Positions 17,449 through 26,165 of a stretch of DNA of 64,000 bases are shown one piece after another. The DNA lies in NCBI GenBank assembly GCA_000987045.1, contig LAKY01000013.1, positions 1 through 64,000 of the forward strand, in the 5' to 3' direction. The first letter of the stretch is position 1. Each line of letters starts with the position of its first letter. This DNA comes from Clostridiales bacterium PH28_bin88. Lineage in GTDB: Bacteria; Bacillota; PH28-bin88. The translations under genes and the position numbers were made by a program. The notes below the pieces were generated by a model. That model had not been told where the DNA came from, did not search any database, and was given only the letters and a program-made list of their open reading frames with translations.

Positions 17449-18053
17449 ATCGATTCCCCCTTTGCCTCAAATATTTTTCGTCCTGCCTTGAAGGCCAGAA
17501 CATTTAAGTCAATGAACTTTTCAGGCACCAGCCTGGAGATAGTGGACAGCCAGGCCTCTTCGGGTGCATCCAGCATTAGCGAAAGCCTTCCCAACAAAAC
17601 AACTCCGGCCAGGGTTTGGTTTCCCAGTTCCTGCGCAATCCCGGTCCCTTCGACCCAATGCACCAGTCCACCCCGGTTACTTATAATCTTCTCGATTTCC
17701 CCTTCGCCGGGGTAGGTTTCCATACCTAAATTGACGGAGGGGGGAGAAACGCGGTGGCGATTGATTAACACTACCGCACCCGGGGCCAAAACCTTCGCCC
17801 AGCGAGCAGCCTCCAACATCTCAAAACCTAACAGGAAGTCCACCTTGCCCGTTTCAATTTGCGGAGAATAGACCTTATCGCTCCACCGGACATGACTTTC
17901 GACAGCTCCTCCCCGTTGCGACATACCGTGGACTTCAGACTTTTTCACGTCATAACCGCATTGCAGGCCCACCTCGGCCAATATGTCGCTGGCCAAGATT
18001 GTACCCTGGCCGCCAACCCCGGCAATTAACATGTCGTATTTGTTGCTGTTCAG
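17427..18053 (-). CDS. iorB: Indolepyruvate:ferredoxin oxidoreductase beta subunit
   Basis: Gamma-type 2-oxoacid:ferredoxin oxidoreductase subunit with the N-terminal GVGGQGTILASDILAE motif and the SEVHGMSQRGGAVESHVRW segment. With IorA it decarboxylates arylpyruvates to arylacetyl-CoA, reducing ferredoxin. The only ATG that keeps the domain (18032) is 28 bp from the AAAGGAGGGG site. A CTG at 18053, 7 bp from that site, would give the usual NKYDMLIAGVGGQG beginning (208 residues), so I favour CTG. It lies 15 bp after iorA. Confidence 0.85.
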   Translation of the reverse strand: MNSNKYDMLIAGVGGQGTILASDILAEVGLQCGYDVKKSEVHGMSQRGGAVESHVRWSDKVYSPQIETGKVDFLLGFEMLEAARWAKVLAPGAVVLINRHRVSPPSVNLGMETYPGEGEIEKIISNRGGLVHWVEGTGIAQELGNQTLAGVVLLGRLSLMLDAPEEAWLSTISRLVPEKFIDLNVLAFKAGRKIFEAKGESICETSVS

Positions 18054-18068
18054 GGTTCTTCCCCTCCT

Positions 18069-19850
18069 TTAATTGGCATTACCCCCGCTTGCATTGATAG
18101 CCTTTCTGGGGCAGATTTCCGCGCAAAATCCGCATCCGTTACAGAGGGCCGGATCGATGCTGACCCCATCCGCCACTTTCGAGATGGGGGAGCATCCGAT
18201 CCGCAAGCAATTACCGCACTGGTTACAAGCCTCCAGGTCTACGGTGCAGGAGGGCTTTCTTTCCCTGGTGAACAAGACACAGGGATACCGGGCAACGATT
18301 GCCGAAGGTTCGTCCGCATCCAAGTGGTCCTTGAGCACCCTTAGCACTTCCGCAAAATCGTAAGGGTTTACTACGTCCACCTTGTCAAAACCGATTCCCC
18401 GTAACAGTCGCTCAATATTTACTTGCTTAACACCCTCCTTCTGCAAGGTCCTGCCACTTCCGGGGTTTTCCTGGTGGCCGGTCATGGCTGTTACCCGGTT
18501 ATCCAGGATAATAATCGTACTGATCCCCCGGTTATAAATCACGTTAATGGCTGGTGGAATTCCACTATGGAAAAAGGTGGAGTCACCAATCACGGCCACG
18601 GTACGGTCCTTAACCCCTACTTTATCAACTCCGTGCACCACTCCAACCCCAGCGCCCATGCAACCGCAGGTATGCATAGCACTTAAAGGAGGTAGCGCCC
18701 CCAGGGTGTAGCACCCGATGTCACCGAACACAACCGCTCTGACCCTCTGCAAAGCGTAAAAGATGCCCCGGTGGGCACAGCCCGGGCACAGCATCGGGGG
18801 GCGGGCAGGAAGTTGCGCGGTGATTCCCACAGACCCATCCGGTGATGAAACTTCCACCAGGCCCGCCTTGGCCGCACTTCCGCGCACTTTCTCCGGGCTA
18901 AATTCCCCGCACCGCGGAAACACTTCCTTCCCTGAAACGGGAATACCCAGCAGGCGGACATGCTCTTCAATAAACGGCTCCAGTTCTTCCACCACCACCA
19001 CGCGCTCAACCTGGTCCGCCAGCTTTTTCACCAGATCTACCGGGAGGGGATAAACCATGCCCAATTTGAGGTAATTGGCGTCCGGAAAGACCTCTCGCGC
19101 ATACTGGTACGCCACTCCGGCAGTAATCACACCCAATTTACCGTTTCCAGGCAAGATTTGATTGATGGGATTAGTTTCCGCGTAATCTGCCAGTTTTTCC
19201 AATCGCTGAATGACTACCGGATGCCGCCGGCGTGCAAATCCCGGAACCATCACGTATTTTGGTATATTGCGCTCATACCAGGCCTCATCCCTGGTACTTA
19301 CTTCCTCAGGGTCAGCCTTTGACCCGTCTTCCCCCGATACTTCAACCACGCTCTTGGAATGGGATAACCTGGTGTTAGTACGGACAATTACCGGAGTATC
19401 AAATGCTTCACTTATTTCAAAAGCCGTACCAATAAACTGTAGGGCTTCTTGAGAGTCCGCCGGCTCCAGCATCGGTACTTTAGAAAACTTGGCGTAATAC
19501 CGGTTATCCTGTTCGTTTTGTGAGCTGTGCATCTCCGGATCATCTGCATTGATAATCACCAGCCCGCCCTTTAAACCGGTGTATGAGGCGTAAAAAAGGG
19601 AATCGGCGGCCACATTTAAACCCACGTGTTTAGTGGTGACAATTACCCTGCTACCCGAGTAGGCAGCCCCTACTCCTACGTCCAGGGCCACTTTTTCATT
19701 AGGGGACCATTCAGCGTATACACCCGGGTAGCGTGCAAAATTTATCAGAATTTCGGTGCTGGGAGTACCTGGGTAACCCGTGCCCACCTTTGCCCCGCTG
19801 AGGTATGCTCCCAGCGCAAAGGCTTCGTTCCCGGTCATTAACTTTTTCAC
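18069..19850 (-). CDS. iorA: Indolepyruvate:ferredoxin oxidoreductase alpha subunit
   Basis: TPP-dependent subunit of 593 residues. The N-terminal pyruvate-oxidoreductase domain starts GNEAFALGAYLSGAKVGTGYPGTPSTEI. The TPP domain shows CPGCAHRGIFYAL, GDIGCYTLGALPPLSAMHTCGCMGA and GDSTFFHSGIPPAINV. The C-terminus carries two ferredoxin clusters (CNQCGNCLRIGC and CNGCGFCAEICP). It converts indole-, phenyl- or hydroxyphenyl-pyruvate to the arylacetyl-CoA with reduced ferredoxin. In this operon it could feed aromatic amino-acid carbon into the CoA pathway and supply low-potential electrons. Family assignment is firm; preferred substrate is not. Confidence 0.93.
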   Translation of the reverse strand: MKKLMTGNEAFALGAYLSGAKVGTGYPGTPSTEILINFARYPGVYAEWSPNEKVALDVGVGAAYSGSRVIVTTKHVGLNVAADSLFYASYTGLKGGLVIINADDPEMHSSQNEQDNRYYAKFSKVPMLEPADSQEALQFIGTAFEISEAFDTPVIVRTNTRLSHSKSVVEVSGEDGSKADPEEVSTRDEAWYERNIPKYVMVPGFARRRHPVVIQRLEKLADYAETNPINQILPGNGKLGVITAGVAYQYAREVFPDANYLKLGMVYPLPVDLVKKLADQVERVVVVEELEPFIEEHVRLLGIPVSGKEVFPRCGEFSPEKVRGSAAKAGLVEVSSPDGSVGITAQLPARPPMLCPGCAHRGIFYALQRVRAVVFGDIGCYTLGALPPLSAMHTCGCMGAGVGVVHGVDKVGVKDRTVAVIGDSTFFHSGIPPAINVIYNRGISTIIILDNRVTAMTGHQENPGSGRTLQKEGVKQVNIERLLRGIGFDKVDVVNPYDFAEVLRVLKDHLDADEPSAIVARYPCVLFTRERKPSCTVDLEACNQCGNCLRIGCSPISKVADGVSIDPALCNGCGFCAEICPRKAINASGGNAN

Positions 19851-19865
19851 TGGAAGTGGCCCTCC

Positions 19866-20645
19866 CTATTTTCCCAAGAAATTCGGTTGGCGTTTTTCGG
19901 TGAAGGCATTAAATCCCTCTACCCGGTCCTCGCTTGAAAAAACCACAACAAAACTTTTTACCCCGTATTCAATGGCGGACGCAAGATCGGTGTTGAGGCC
20001 TGTATGTATAACTTCTTTGAGTAAAGCCAGTGCTAGTGGCGGCTTGCGTATCATTTTCCCAGCTAATTCTATGGCTTCCTGCATCAGTTTGGTTGCCGGT
20101 ACTACCTTGTTTACCAGCCCGTATTTTTCGGCCTGCCCGGCGTCAATCAGTTCGCCAAGGAACATCAGTTCCTTGGCTCTTCCTGTCCCAATTAGCCGTG
20201 GCAAGCGCTGGGGAGCACCGCCCCCGGGTATAATGCCAAGGTTTATTTCAGGCAAGGCGATCCTTGCCGTCTGAGCTGCCACCCTCAGATCACAGGTTAA
20301 TGCCAGTTCACACCCTCCCCCGAGGGTTAACCCGTTTAAAGCAGCGATAGTAGGTTTACTCATGTTTTCAATGAGGGTGTAGGTATGGGTGGAATTCCGG
20401 CAGAAGTGATACATCTCTAAAGGTGTGAGGTTCTTCATTTCGTTAATGTCGGCCCCCGCGGCAAAGGCTTTTTCCCCGGCCCCTGTAATAACCACCACCC
20501 GGACATCCGGGTCAACCTCCAGCTCAGTTACGGCCAAACCAAGTTCTTTAAATACCTGGGTGTTCAGTGGGTTAAACGGAGGCCGGTTCAAGGTAATTGT
20601 GGCTATACCGTCTTCCTTCCGGACAATAATGGTACTGTAAGACAT
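19866..20645 (-). CDS. Enoyl-CoA hydratase/crotonase
   Basis: Crotonase-fold enzyme of 259 residues with the oxyanion-hole strands KAFAAGADINEMKN and LTLGGGCELALTCDLRVA. The first catalytic glutamate lies in GGGCELALTCD and the second in ALPEINLGIIPGGGAPQRLPR, as in true hydratases. It should hydrate a trans-2-enoyl-CoA to a 3-hydroxyacyl-CoA, the substrate of the dehydrogenase encoded 44 bp upstream. Together with the thiolase this gives a complete beta-oxidation arm after the enoyl stage. Confidence 0.88.
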   Translation of the reverse strand: MSYSTIIVRKEDGIATITLNRPPFNPLNTQVFKELGLAVTELEVDPDVRVVVITGAGEKAFAAGADINEMKNLTPLEMYHFCRNSTHTYTLIENMSKPTIAALNGLTLGGGCELALTCDLRVAAQTARIALPEINLGIIPGGGAPQRLPRLIGTGRAKELMFLGELIDAGQAEKYGLVNKVVPATKLMQEAIELAGKMIRKPPLALALLKEVIHTGLNTDLASAIEYGVKSFVVVFSSEDRVEGFNAFTEKRQPNFLGK

Positions 20646-20689
20646 TTTACCATCCTCCCTCCACTCTTCCGCGTTTGTCCGAAGGCAAG

Positions 20690-21547
20690 CTAATTACTGT
20701 AATCGTACCAGCCAGCCCCGGCTTTTCGTCCAAGCCTGTTCGCCCGGATCAACGACTTGAGTGCCTGGGGCGGGTTCCACCTGATGTCTTTAAATTCCTC
20801 GTAGAAATAATTGGCAACATAGTAACCGATGTCTACTCCGGTAAAATCCTGAAGTTCGAAGGGTCCCATGGGATAGTTCAGGCCCAGTTTAACGGCGGTG
20901 TCCACATCCTGCGGGCTTGCTACCCCTTCTTCCACCAGGCGAATGGCTTCCAGCAATTGGGCCATCAAAATCCGGTTGACCACAAAACCGGGAGAATCCT
21001 TTTTAACGTCTACGGTGGTCTTGCCCATCTTTCTGGCAACTTCGGCAAGTACCTGCACGGTTTCTCCGGCGGTGTTGTATCCACGGATTATTTCCACCAG
21101 CCGCATGAGCGGTGGGGGATTAAAAAAATGCATCCCGGCTACTTTTTCAGATCTCCCGGTGCACGCAGCAATCATGGTGATGGACATGGAGGAGGTGTTA
21201 GTGGCCAAAATGGCTTCGGGCTTGCAAATCCGGTCAAGGCTTTTGAAGGCTTCCATTTTTGCCGGCAGGTCTTCAATAATGGCCTCGATCACCAAATCAA
21301 CATCAGCGTACTCCTCCACGCTGTGGCAAGGGGCAATCCGTCCTAAAATTGCGTTTTTTTCTGCCTCCTGCAATTTCCCCTTTGCCACGCTCCTGGTCAT
21401 AAAATCGTTAATGCGATCCAGTGCCCTTTCCGCAAACTTGATGTCCACATCAGACAGCTTAACATGAAAACCTGCCTGTGCAGCTACCTGGGCTATCCCC
21501 CCGCCCATCGCTCCTGCTCCCAGAATACCGATTGTTTTTAATTCCAT
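20690..21547 (-). CDS. 3-hydroxyacyl-CoA (3-hydroxybutyryl-CoA type) dehydrogenase
   Basis: Protein of 285 residues with Rossmann motif GILGAGAMGGGIAQVAAQAG, the catalytic His in GMHFFNPPPLMRLVEIIRG, and C-terminal domain NYPMGPFELQDFTGVDIGY. This is the full length of bacterial Hbd enzymes. It oxidises (S)-3-hydroxyacyl-CoA to 3-oxoacyl-CoA with NAD+. It lies between the dehydratase-like subunit pair and crotonase in the operon. The expected acyl-CoA dehydrogenase for the preceding step is not encoded in this window. Confidence 0.9.
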   Translation of the reverse strand: MELKTIGILGAGAMGGGIAQVAAQAGFHVKLSDVDIKFAERALDRINDFMTRSVAKGKLQEAEKNAILGRIAPCHSVEEYADVDLVIEAIIEDLPAKMEAFKSLDRICKPEAILATNTSSMSITMIAACTGRSEKVAGMHFFNPPPLMRLVEIIRGYNTAGETVQVLAEVARKMGKTTVDVKKDSPGFVVNRILMAQLLEAIRLVEEGVASPQDVDTAVKLGLNYPMGPFELQDFTGVDIGYYVANYFYEEFKDIRWNPPQALKSLIRANRLGRKAGAGWYDYSN

Positions 21548-21575
21548 CGCTATTACCTCCTTGAAATTGATCGTT

Positions 21576-22784
21576 CTACCTCATGGTTTGAGCAAGTTGA
21601 TCGAAAAAAACATCAAGCCTTCCTTTTACCTGTTCCTCGGAAAAAAAACGGAGATCAGCCATGTCGGCCTCAATAACCACCCCGGGGAGTCCGGTGCGTT
21701 GGTTAATGAGATGCCGTTTGTCAAAAAGCCCGAAGGAATTCGGTTTACAACTACGATTAGAGAAAAGCACAAACCCATCGACTTTAAACTTTTGCATTAA
21801 GGAAATTTTCATCTGCAGCCGCTGCTCGAAGCCACGATTAATAAAGGCTTGCGTATAGTTATCCGCCAAACTTTCCAGCAAACTTGACGTGTCAAAGGAC
21901 CATGCCCACGAATGAGTATACTGAGAAGCGGCTACCAACGCCCCACGCTCCGCAAAATAGTCGGAAAACCAGCGCAACCTTGGCCACACCGGAATATGGT
22001 CCCAGTAGATCTTATAGCGTTCACCGGGTACTGCAAAAATCTTTTTTTCAACCCTCTCTTCTATCTCATCCTTGAGCGACCGGTAGTAATCTACCGCATC
22101 TTTGGTACCGCGCAGGGTAACAATAGGCGCCATATGAATACAGGCGTCAAAGAAGCCAAATGGGGCCGGAGACATTGCCGCCATGTCCAAAATGCTGATC
22201 CACAGGCGACATGCCTCTTGGGACATGGACATTACCTCGGCGAGCCGGTCAAAATCAAAAGGGCGACCGGTGCGAACTTCCAGGAAGTCAATCATTTCCT
22301 TCAACTGTTCGATAAAATACATCCGTCCCAGGGTAGTGGGAGTGGTTTCAATCAACGGAGAATCCAGCAGGAAATACGGAGCATTGTAGAACCTGCTCGC
22401 TGTTTCGAACCATTTGGGGAGACTACCACACTGAGTATTACAGCAAAAAAGCATGTCCGGTCTCTCAATTTCTCCTACAGGGTGTTCGGTTGAGAGGGCG
22501 TCACCCAGCCCGCACCGGGCATAACCGCACAGGTCAAAAAAATACCCCCTGGTTTCGGCGGCCCCGGAAAGTTGATGGGCTACTTTTCTGGCCGCCGCCA
22601 AAGCGCCAAAATTCTCGGGGTAGTAAGGAAACAGCCCGGCGGCATAGATAACTTCTACCGGGAAAACGGCGGTTACCCAGACGATTGGAATGCCTTGCTC
22701 TCTGGAGGCTTTACCCCTTTTATAGTAGGCATACATTAATGTCGTCAGCAGGCCGGCGGTTTTAAACGGTGGTCGCTCAAACAC
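21576..22784 (-). CDS. 2-hydroxyacyl-CoA dehydratase / benzoyl-CoA reductase-like subunit (B type)
   Basis: Protein of 402 residues in the HgdB/BcrB/FldB superfamily. Candidate cluster ligands are in FDLCGYARCGLGD, FCCNTQCGSL and SNRSCKPNSFG. It differs clearly from bzdO in this window (402 against 435 residues and different cysteine contexts). The start is GTG at 22784, overlapping the stop of the partner gene (TGAGTG) after a GGAGGG site, so the two are co-translated. Possible activities are dehydration of a 2-hydroxyacyl-CoA such as phenyllactyl-CoA, or ring reduction of another aryl-CoA. Either needs an ASKHA ATPase activator, and none is adjacent. Confidence 0.8.
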   Translation of the reverse strand: MFERPPFKTAGLLTTLMYAYYKRGKASREQGIPIVWVTAVFPVEVIYAAGLFPYYPENFGALAAARKVAHQLSGAAETRGYFFDLCGYARCGLGDALSTEHPVGEIERPDMLFCCNTQCGSLPKWFETASRFYNAPYFLLDSPLIETTPTTLGRMYFIEQLKEMIDFLEVRTGRPFDFDRLAEVMSMSQEACRLWISILDMAAMSPAPFGFFDACIHMAPIVTLRGTKDAVDYYRSLKDEIEERVEKKIFAVPGERYKIYWDHIPVWPRLRWFSDYFAERGALVAASQYTHSWAWSFDTSSLLESLADNYTQAFINRGFEQRLQMKISLMQKFKVDGFVLFSNRSCKPNSFGLFDKRHLINQRTGLPGVVIEADMADLRFFSEEQVKGRLDVFFDQLAQTMR

Positions 22785-23933
22785 TCAGTTCCCTCCTCTC
22801 AGCATTTCTAAATAGGCCTGCAGGCGTGTTCTCATTTGCCCCAGAGAAACATTCCCCACTTCCGTTTCAATGCGAAGAGTTTGAATACCGGCTGTTTCCA
22901 GGGCGGAACGCATGTCGGGATAATCAAAATTCTCTGGTTCACAGTACTTGAAGTGGACAAAAATCAGCCCGTTAGCTTTTTCCCTTACCAGATTTACTAA
23001 AAAATTTCGTCTATCGTAGCGTATGGTATTATAGCAGGCAAAAGGCATCCGGTTGATCTGGCGGTCGGCCAGGGCTTCAATAGGGTCGCCGGTTTCCGGT
23101 ACATCGGCGGTAATGTAACGATGGCCGGTAGCAAAGTCGTCAGCGATTACCACCACCTGTTCCTCATCAAGAATATCCATTATTTCAGGCGGTTCCCATA
23201 CCTTACCGGACAGCACCAAGCGAAGGCGGCTGGCCCTCTCCTCCGGCTCAGGTGGAAGGACTTCGGTCAAATCGATCAAAAGCCTGTTGTGTTCCTCCTT
23301 GGGCATCACCATCGAAGACTTAATGATGTTGTAAATGGCGCGATTTCCCAGGATACCAGGGTTTTTTACATGGTATTGAAAAAGACTACGTAAAAACAAA
23401 CGGTTCTGGTTATACAACATAATGCTTTCCTTCAATCTCGGGACAGTAATTTCATTACCGGTACAGTGTTCCAGTTTGGCCTTCAACCTGCCGAATTCCC
23501 CAATCAAATAGGGTTTTGCGCTGGGTCTGTCTACCTGGCGAGGCATCAGGAAGTTTTCCATCCAGGGTAAAGGCCTGGCCTGTTTCCAAATGCCACTCAA
23601 ATTCCGGGTCGTGTCACAGGTATGGGGAATAATCAGGCCGTCCAAACAGCTTAATTTCCCCTGCAAGGCGATTTCCAGGCAGCCCCGCATTAAGGAACAA
23701 GCCCAGGTTTGCAGGTGGGCATCCGCCCATGTAAAGCCTCCAATACTTCCGGTAATTCCGAAGGGGAGCGCCCCTGCGGCGTGAATCAATTCCTCAGGTA
23801 CGTCAGTTAATAACCACCCGACTACTCTTGTCCTTTGCTCCGATTTGTAGAGATTGACACACTCAATCGGGTTTTGCAGCACCTGCTCAAGACGCGCGAG
23901 GATCCTTTCCACCCTATCTTTGAATGGCATCAT
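22785..23933 (-). CDS. 2-hydroxyacyl-CoA dehydratase / benzoyl-CoA reductase-like subunit (C type)
   Basis: Protein of 382 residues, partner of the preceding subunit. Family features: VVGWLLTDVPEELIHAAGALPFGI, cysteines in QTWACSLMRGCLEIALQGKLSCLDG and PHTCDTTRNL, and IFVHFKYCEPENFDYPD near the C-terminus. These match the three-cysteine pattern that holds the substrate-reducing [4Fe-4S] cluster in BcrC/HgdC-type subunits. It follows the CoA ligase by 12 bp. BzdPQ from the neighbouring operon could serve as activator for both systems; this is inference. Confidence 0.8.
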   Translation of the reverse strand: MMPFKDRVERILARLEQVLQNPIECVNLYKSEQRTRVVGWLLTDVPEELIHAAGALPFGITGSIGGFTWADAHLQTWACSLMRGCLEIALQGKLSCLDGLIIPHTCDTTRNLSGIWKQARPLPWMENFLMPRQVDRPSAKPYLIGEFGRLKAKLEHCTGNEITVPRLKESIMLYNQNRLFLRSLFQYHVKNPGILGNRAIYNIIKSSMVMPKEEHNRLLIDLTEVLPPEPEERASRLRLVLSGKVWEPPEIMDILDEEQVVVIADDFATGHRYITADVPETGDPIEALADRQINRMPFACYNTIRYDRRNFLVNLVREKANGLIFVHFKYCEPENFDYPDMRSALETAGIQTLRIETEVGNVSLGQMRTRLQAYLEMLRGGN

Positions 23934-23945
23934 TACCCTCCCACC

Positions 23946-25502
23946 CTAGACATTTCGTTGGCGCCCCTCCCAGTATTTTCGCCTTAGAACATTCCTCAAC
24001 ACCTTGCCGCTTGGGTTCTTCGGCAACTCAGGCAGGAATTCAACCGAACGGGGTTTTTTATAGCTGGCGATGTACTGTTTGCAGTAGTCGATAATTTCTT
24101 CTTCTGTGGCTGAAGCACTTTCTTTTAAAGCTATGAATGCCTTGATGGCTTCCCCCCATTTTTCATCAGGCACACCGATTACCGCTGCCTCCAATACTGC
24201 AGGATGGGTGTATAAGACCTCCTCGATTTCTCGCGGGTAAATATTTTCGCCTCCGCTGATAATCAAGTCGTTTTTCCGGTCTACAATGTAGATGTATCCC
24301 TCTGCATCGACGGTTGCCATGTCACCGGTATATAGCCAGCCGTTACGAATGGTCTCGGCGGTTTTATCCGGTTGTTTCCAGTACCCGGACATCAACCTGT
24401 TGCTCCGGATGATGATTTCACCGATCTCGCCGGGTAAAACCTCTTTCCCATCCGCATCCACCACCTTAACCTCAGCCCCCGGAGCCGGTTTCCCGCATGA
24501 ATTCGATCGCTTTACTTCCGCTTCGGTGCCGTGGAACAAATGGTCTTCCTTGCTTAAATAAGTTGCCAGCGGCCCGCTCTCCGCCAGGCCGTAACCCTGG
24601 CATAAAATATGGCCAAAGGCTTCCATGGCCCGCCTTAATAAATCCAGGGGCATGGGGGAGCCGGCGTAAAAAAGGGTTCTTAAACTACTGACATCGTACT
24701 TCGCGAAATCGGGCAGGTTCAGCATGAAGGCAACCATGGCGGGTACCATAAAAGTAGCGGTTACCCTTTCCCTGGCAATAGTCTCCAAAACCTCCCGTGG
24801 GTTAAATTCTTTAGCTACTACCACAGTGCAGCCACGGTACCAAAAGGCCAGGGTAACCCCTTTACCACCGGAGTGGAACAAGGGTACCACTGCCAGGTAA
24901 ATATCATTGACTCCCGATCTAAGTTCCAGTATTTGTGCCTTGGCGTTTTCGACCTGGCCCCGGTGAGTCAACACGATCCCTTTGGGCAAACCGGAAGTAC
25001 CGCTGGAGTAAATGATATAGCAGATGTCCTCCCCTGTTACCCCTACCTCTGGCTCCTCGGGCGATCCTTCCGCGAGCACAGTCTCGTAGTCTTCCATACC
25101 TGGCACACCGCCTTCGATACAGATGTACTCCTCTACAGCCGCTAGGTCTGGTCTCAAGCTGTTAATCAAACCTGCGTATTCTTTTGACACAATAACTGCT
25201 CTAGCGCCCGAATCCACAAGTAAATACTTGATTTCTTTGGCTGCGAGGCGCCAGTTCAATGGCACCAGAATGATCCCGCCCTTTTCGGCCAGACCATAGA
25301 CCTCCCAGTATTCGGGGTTATTTTTGCTTAGAATAGCAACCCTGTCGCCCTTTCTAATGCCCCGCTCCGACATGGCGTTACACAGCCGGTTTGCCCGCCG
25401 GTTCAATTCACTAAAGGTTATCTTTCTGTCACCATAGACAAAGGCGTGCTTATTCGGGTAAAGAGTGGCATTCCTTACCCAGATCTGCCCGAGATATTCC
25501 AT
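23946..25502 (-). CDS. Acyl-CoA synthetase (ANL superfamily, long-chain/aryl acid-CoA ligase type)
   Basis: AMP-forming ligase of about 518 residues. Motifs in order: CYIIYSSGTSGLPKGIVLTH (P-loop-like A3), GYGLAESGPLATY (A5), GWLYTGDMATVDAEGYIYIVDRKND (A7/A8) and the catalytic Lys near the C-terminus in KNPSGKVLRN. It activates a carboxylic acid to the CoA ester with ATP, presumably the entry step of this operon, of which it is the first gene. I place the start at the ATG at 25502 (MEYLGQIWV). The ribosome binding site there is weak. Substrate cannot be read from the sequence. Confidence 0.85.
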   Translation of the reverse strand: MEYLGQIWVRNATLYPNKHAFVYGDRKITFSELNRRANRLCNAMSERGIRKGDRVAILSKNNPEYWEVYGLAEKGGIILVPLNWRLAAKEIKYLLVDSGARAVIVSKEYAGLINSLRPDLAAVEEYICIEGGVPGMEDYETVLAEGSPEEPEVGVTGEDICYIIYSSGTSGLPKGIVLTHRGQVENAKAQILELRSGVNDIYLAVVPLFHSGGKGVTLAFWYRGCTVVVAKEFNPREVLETIARERVTATFMVPAMVAFMLNLPDFAKYDVSSLRTLFYAGSPMPLDLLRRAMEAFGHILCQGYGLAESGPLATYLSKEDHLFHGTEAEVKRSNSCGKPAPGAEVKVVDADGKEVLPGEIGEIIIRSNRLMSGYWKQPDKTAETIRNGWLYTGDMATVDAEGYIYIVDRKNDLIISGGENIYPREIEEVLYTHPAVLEAAVIGVPDEKWGEAIKAFIALKESASATEEEIIDYCKQYIASYKKPRSVEFLPELPKNPSGKVLRNVLRRKYWEGRQRNV

Positions 25503-25908
25503 ATTATACCACACCCCGCTGTTTTAAACTTTAACAACCAACGCCCGCCTGTTGCTGTCCATTTTAGTTCAGGCATCCCCCCAGCTTGTTCTTATATTGC
25601 TAAAAAGAACAATGCAAGTTTTCTTGATTATAGGATATATTTTCGGCCTACAGTATCGCTAAAAAGGCTTTTTTGCTGGTTGCTTCAGTGTGAAAACAGG
25701 GTTACCCCTTTAGGGTGACAAAAGAGCACCGGGGTAACTGGTGCTTTTCATTGTATTCCACTTGTTGAACCTTTCTTTTTCGCAAAGAGCTTCACGAAAC
25801 ATGAGAACTTACCCTTTTTCTTCTTGACCAATAATGGCAGCCGTGTTAGCATTTCAATCACTAAAAGATCAAAGGCGGTTGCAAAAAAATTGCTAGGAGT
25901 TTTGGATT
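25503..25908. other. Divergent intergenic region upstream of the second catabolic operon
   Basis: 406 bp without a supported gene. The notable content is the element at 25696-25744, which resembles the bzdN upstream element and can also form a terminator-like hairpin on the plus strand. The remainder is AT-rich and should hold the leftward operon promoter. TATAAT occurs only 2 bp before the ligase ATG (25505-25510), which would require a leaderless start if used as a -10, so I do not call it. Confidence 0.5.
25696..25744 (+). promoter_or_regulatory. Element related to the bzdN operator; also attenuator-like pairing
   Basis: The sequence CAGGGTTACCCCTTTAGGG and the following CACCGGGGTAA align with the bzdN upstream element (CAGGTTAATCCTTTAGGG and CACCCGGGTGA). 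As RNA on the plus strand, GTTACCCC (25701-25708) can pair with GGGGTAAC (25731-25738). GCACC (25726-25730) can instead pair with GGTGC (25740-25744), followed by TTTTC. Both readings, DNA operator or leader attenuator, are possible. The alignment with the bzdN element favours the operator reading. Confidence 0.4.
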
Positions 25909-26127
25909 ATGACTGTTCCTTTGATGGGAGAACTCGAGCTGGTTGCTGAATTTCGCAACAAGCTTGAGGATATTGTTGGAAACGACGTGAAAATAAAAAT
26001 GAATATAATCGAATCACAGGAAGAGGCAAAGAACGTGGTAGGTATTTTTTTTTCAAGCGATTCAAGTAGTGAAACCGTGCAAATAGAGTCAGCGAAGCAG
26101 CCTCGGAAGGACACACACCGTCACTAG
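25909..26127 (+). CDS. Small hypothetical protein
   Basis: A 72-residue acidic, helix-prone N-terminal half (MGELELVAEFRNKLEDIVGNDVKIKMNIIESQEEAK) followed by a Ser-rich tail. An AGGAG site lies 11 bp before the ATG. Not recognised. The next frame, encoding an acetyltransferase, opens at 26073 within the end of this one, without its own good binding site. The two may be pieces of one gene separated by a frameshift between 26073 and 26127; the T9 run at 26044-26052 is a likely place for length variation. Confidence 0.4.
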   Translation: MTVPLMGELELVAEFRNKLEDIVGNDVKIKMNIIESQEEAKNVVGIFFSSDSSSETVQIESAKQPRKDTHRH

Positions 26128-26165
26128 CCGCCGGCAGTGCCATAATCATAGGGAAACATAAAGAT

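Noticed and set aside
25503-25512. TATAAT just before the CoA ligase start as its promoter
   Set aside because: It ends 2 bp before the ATG, too close for a transcript with the start codon downstream unless transcription began inside the gene.
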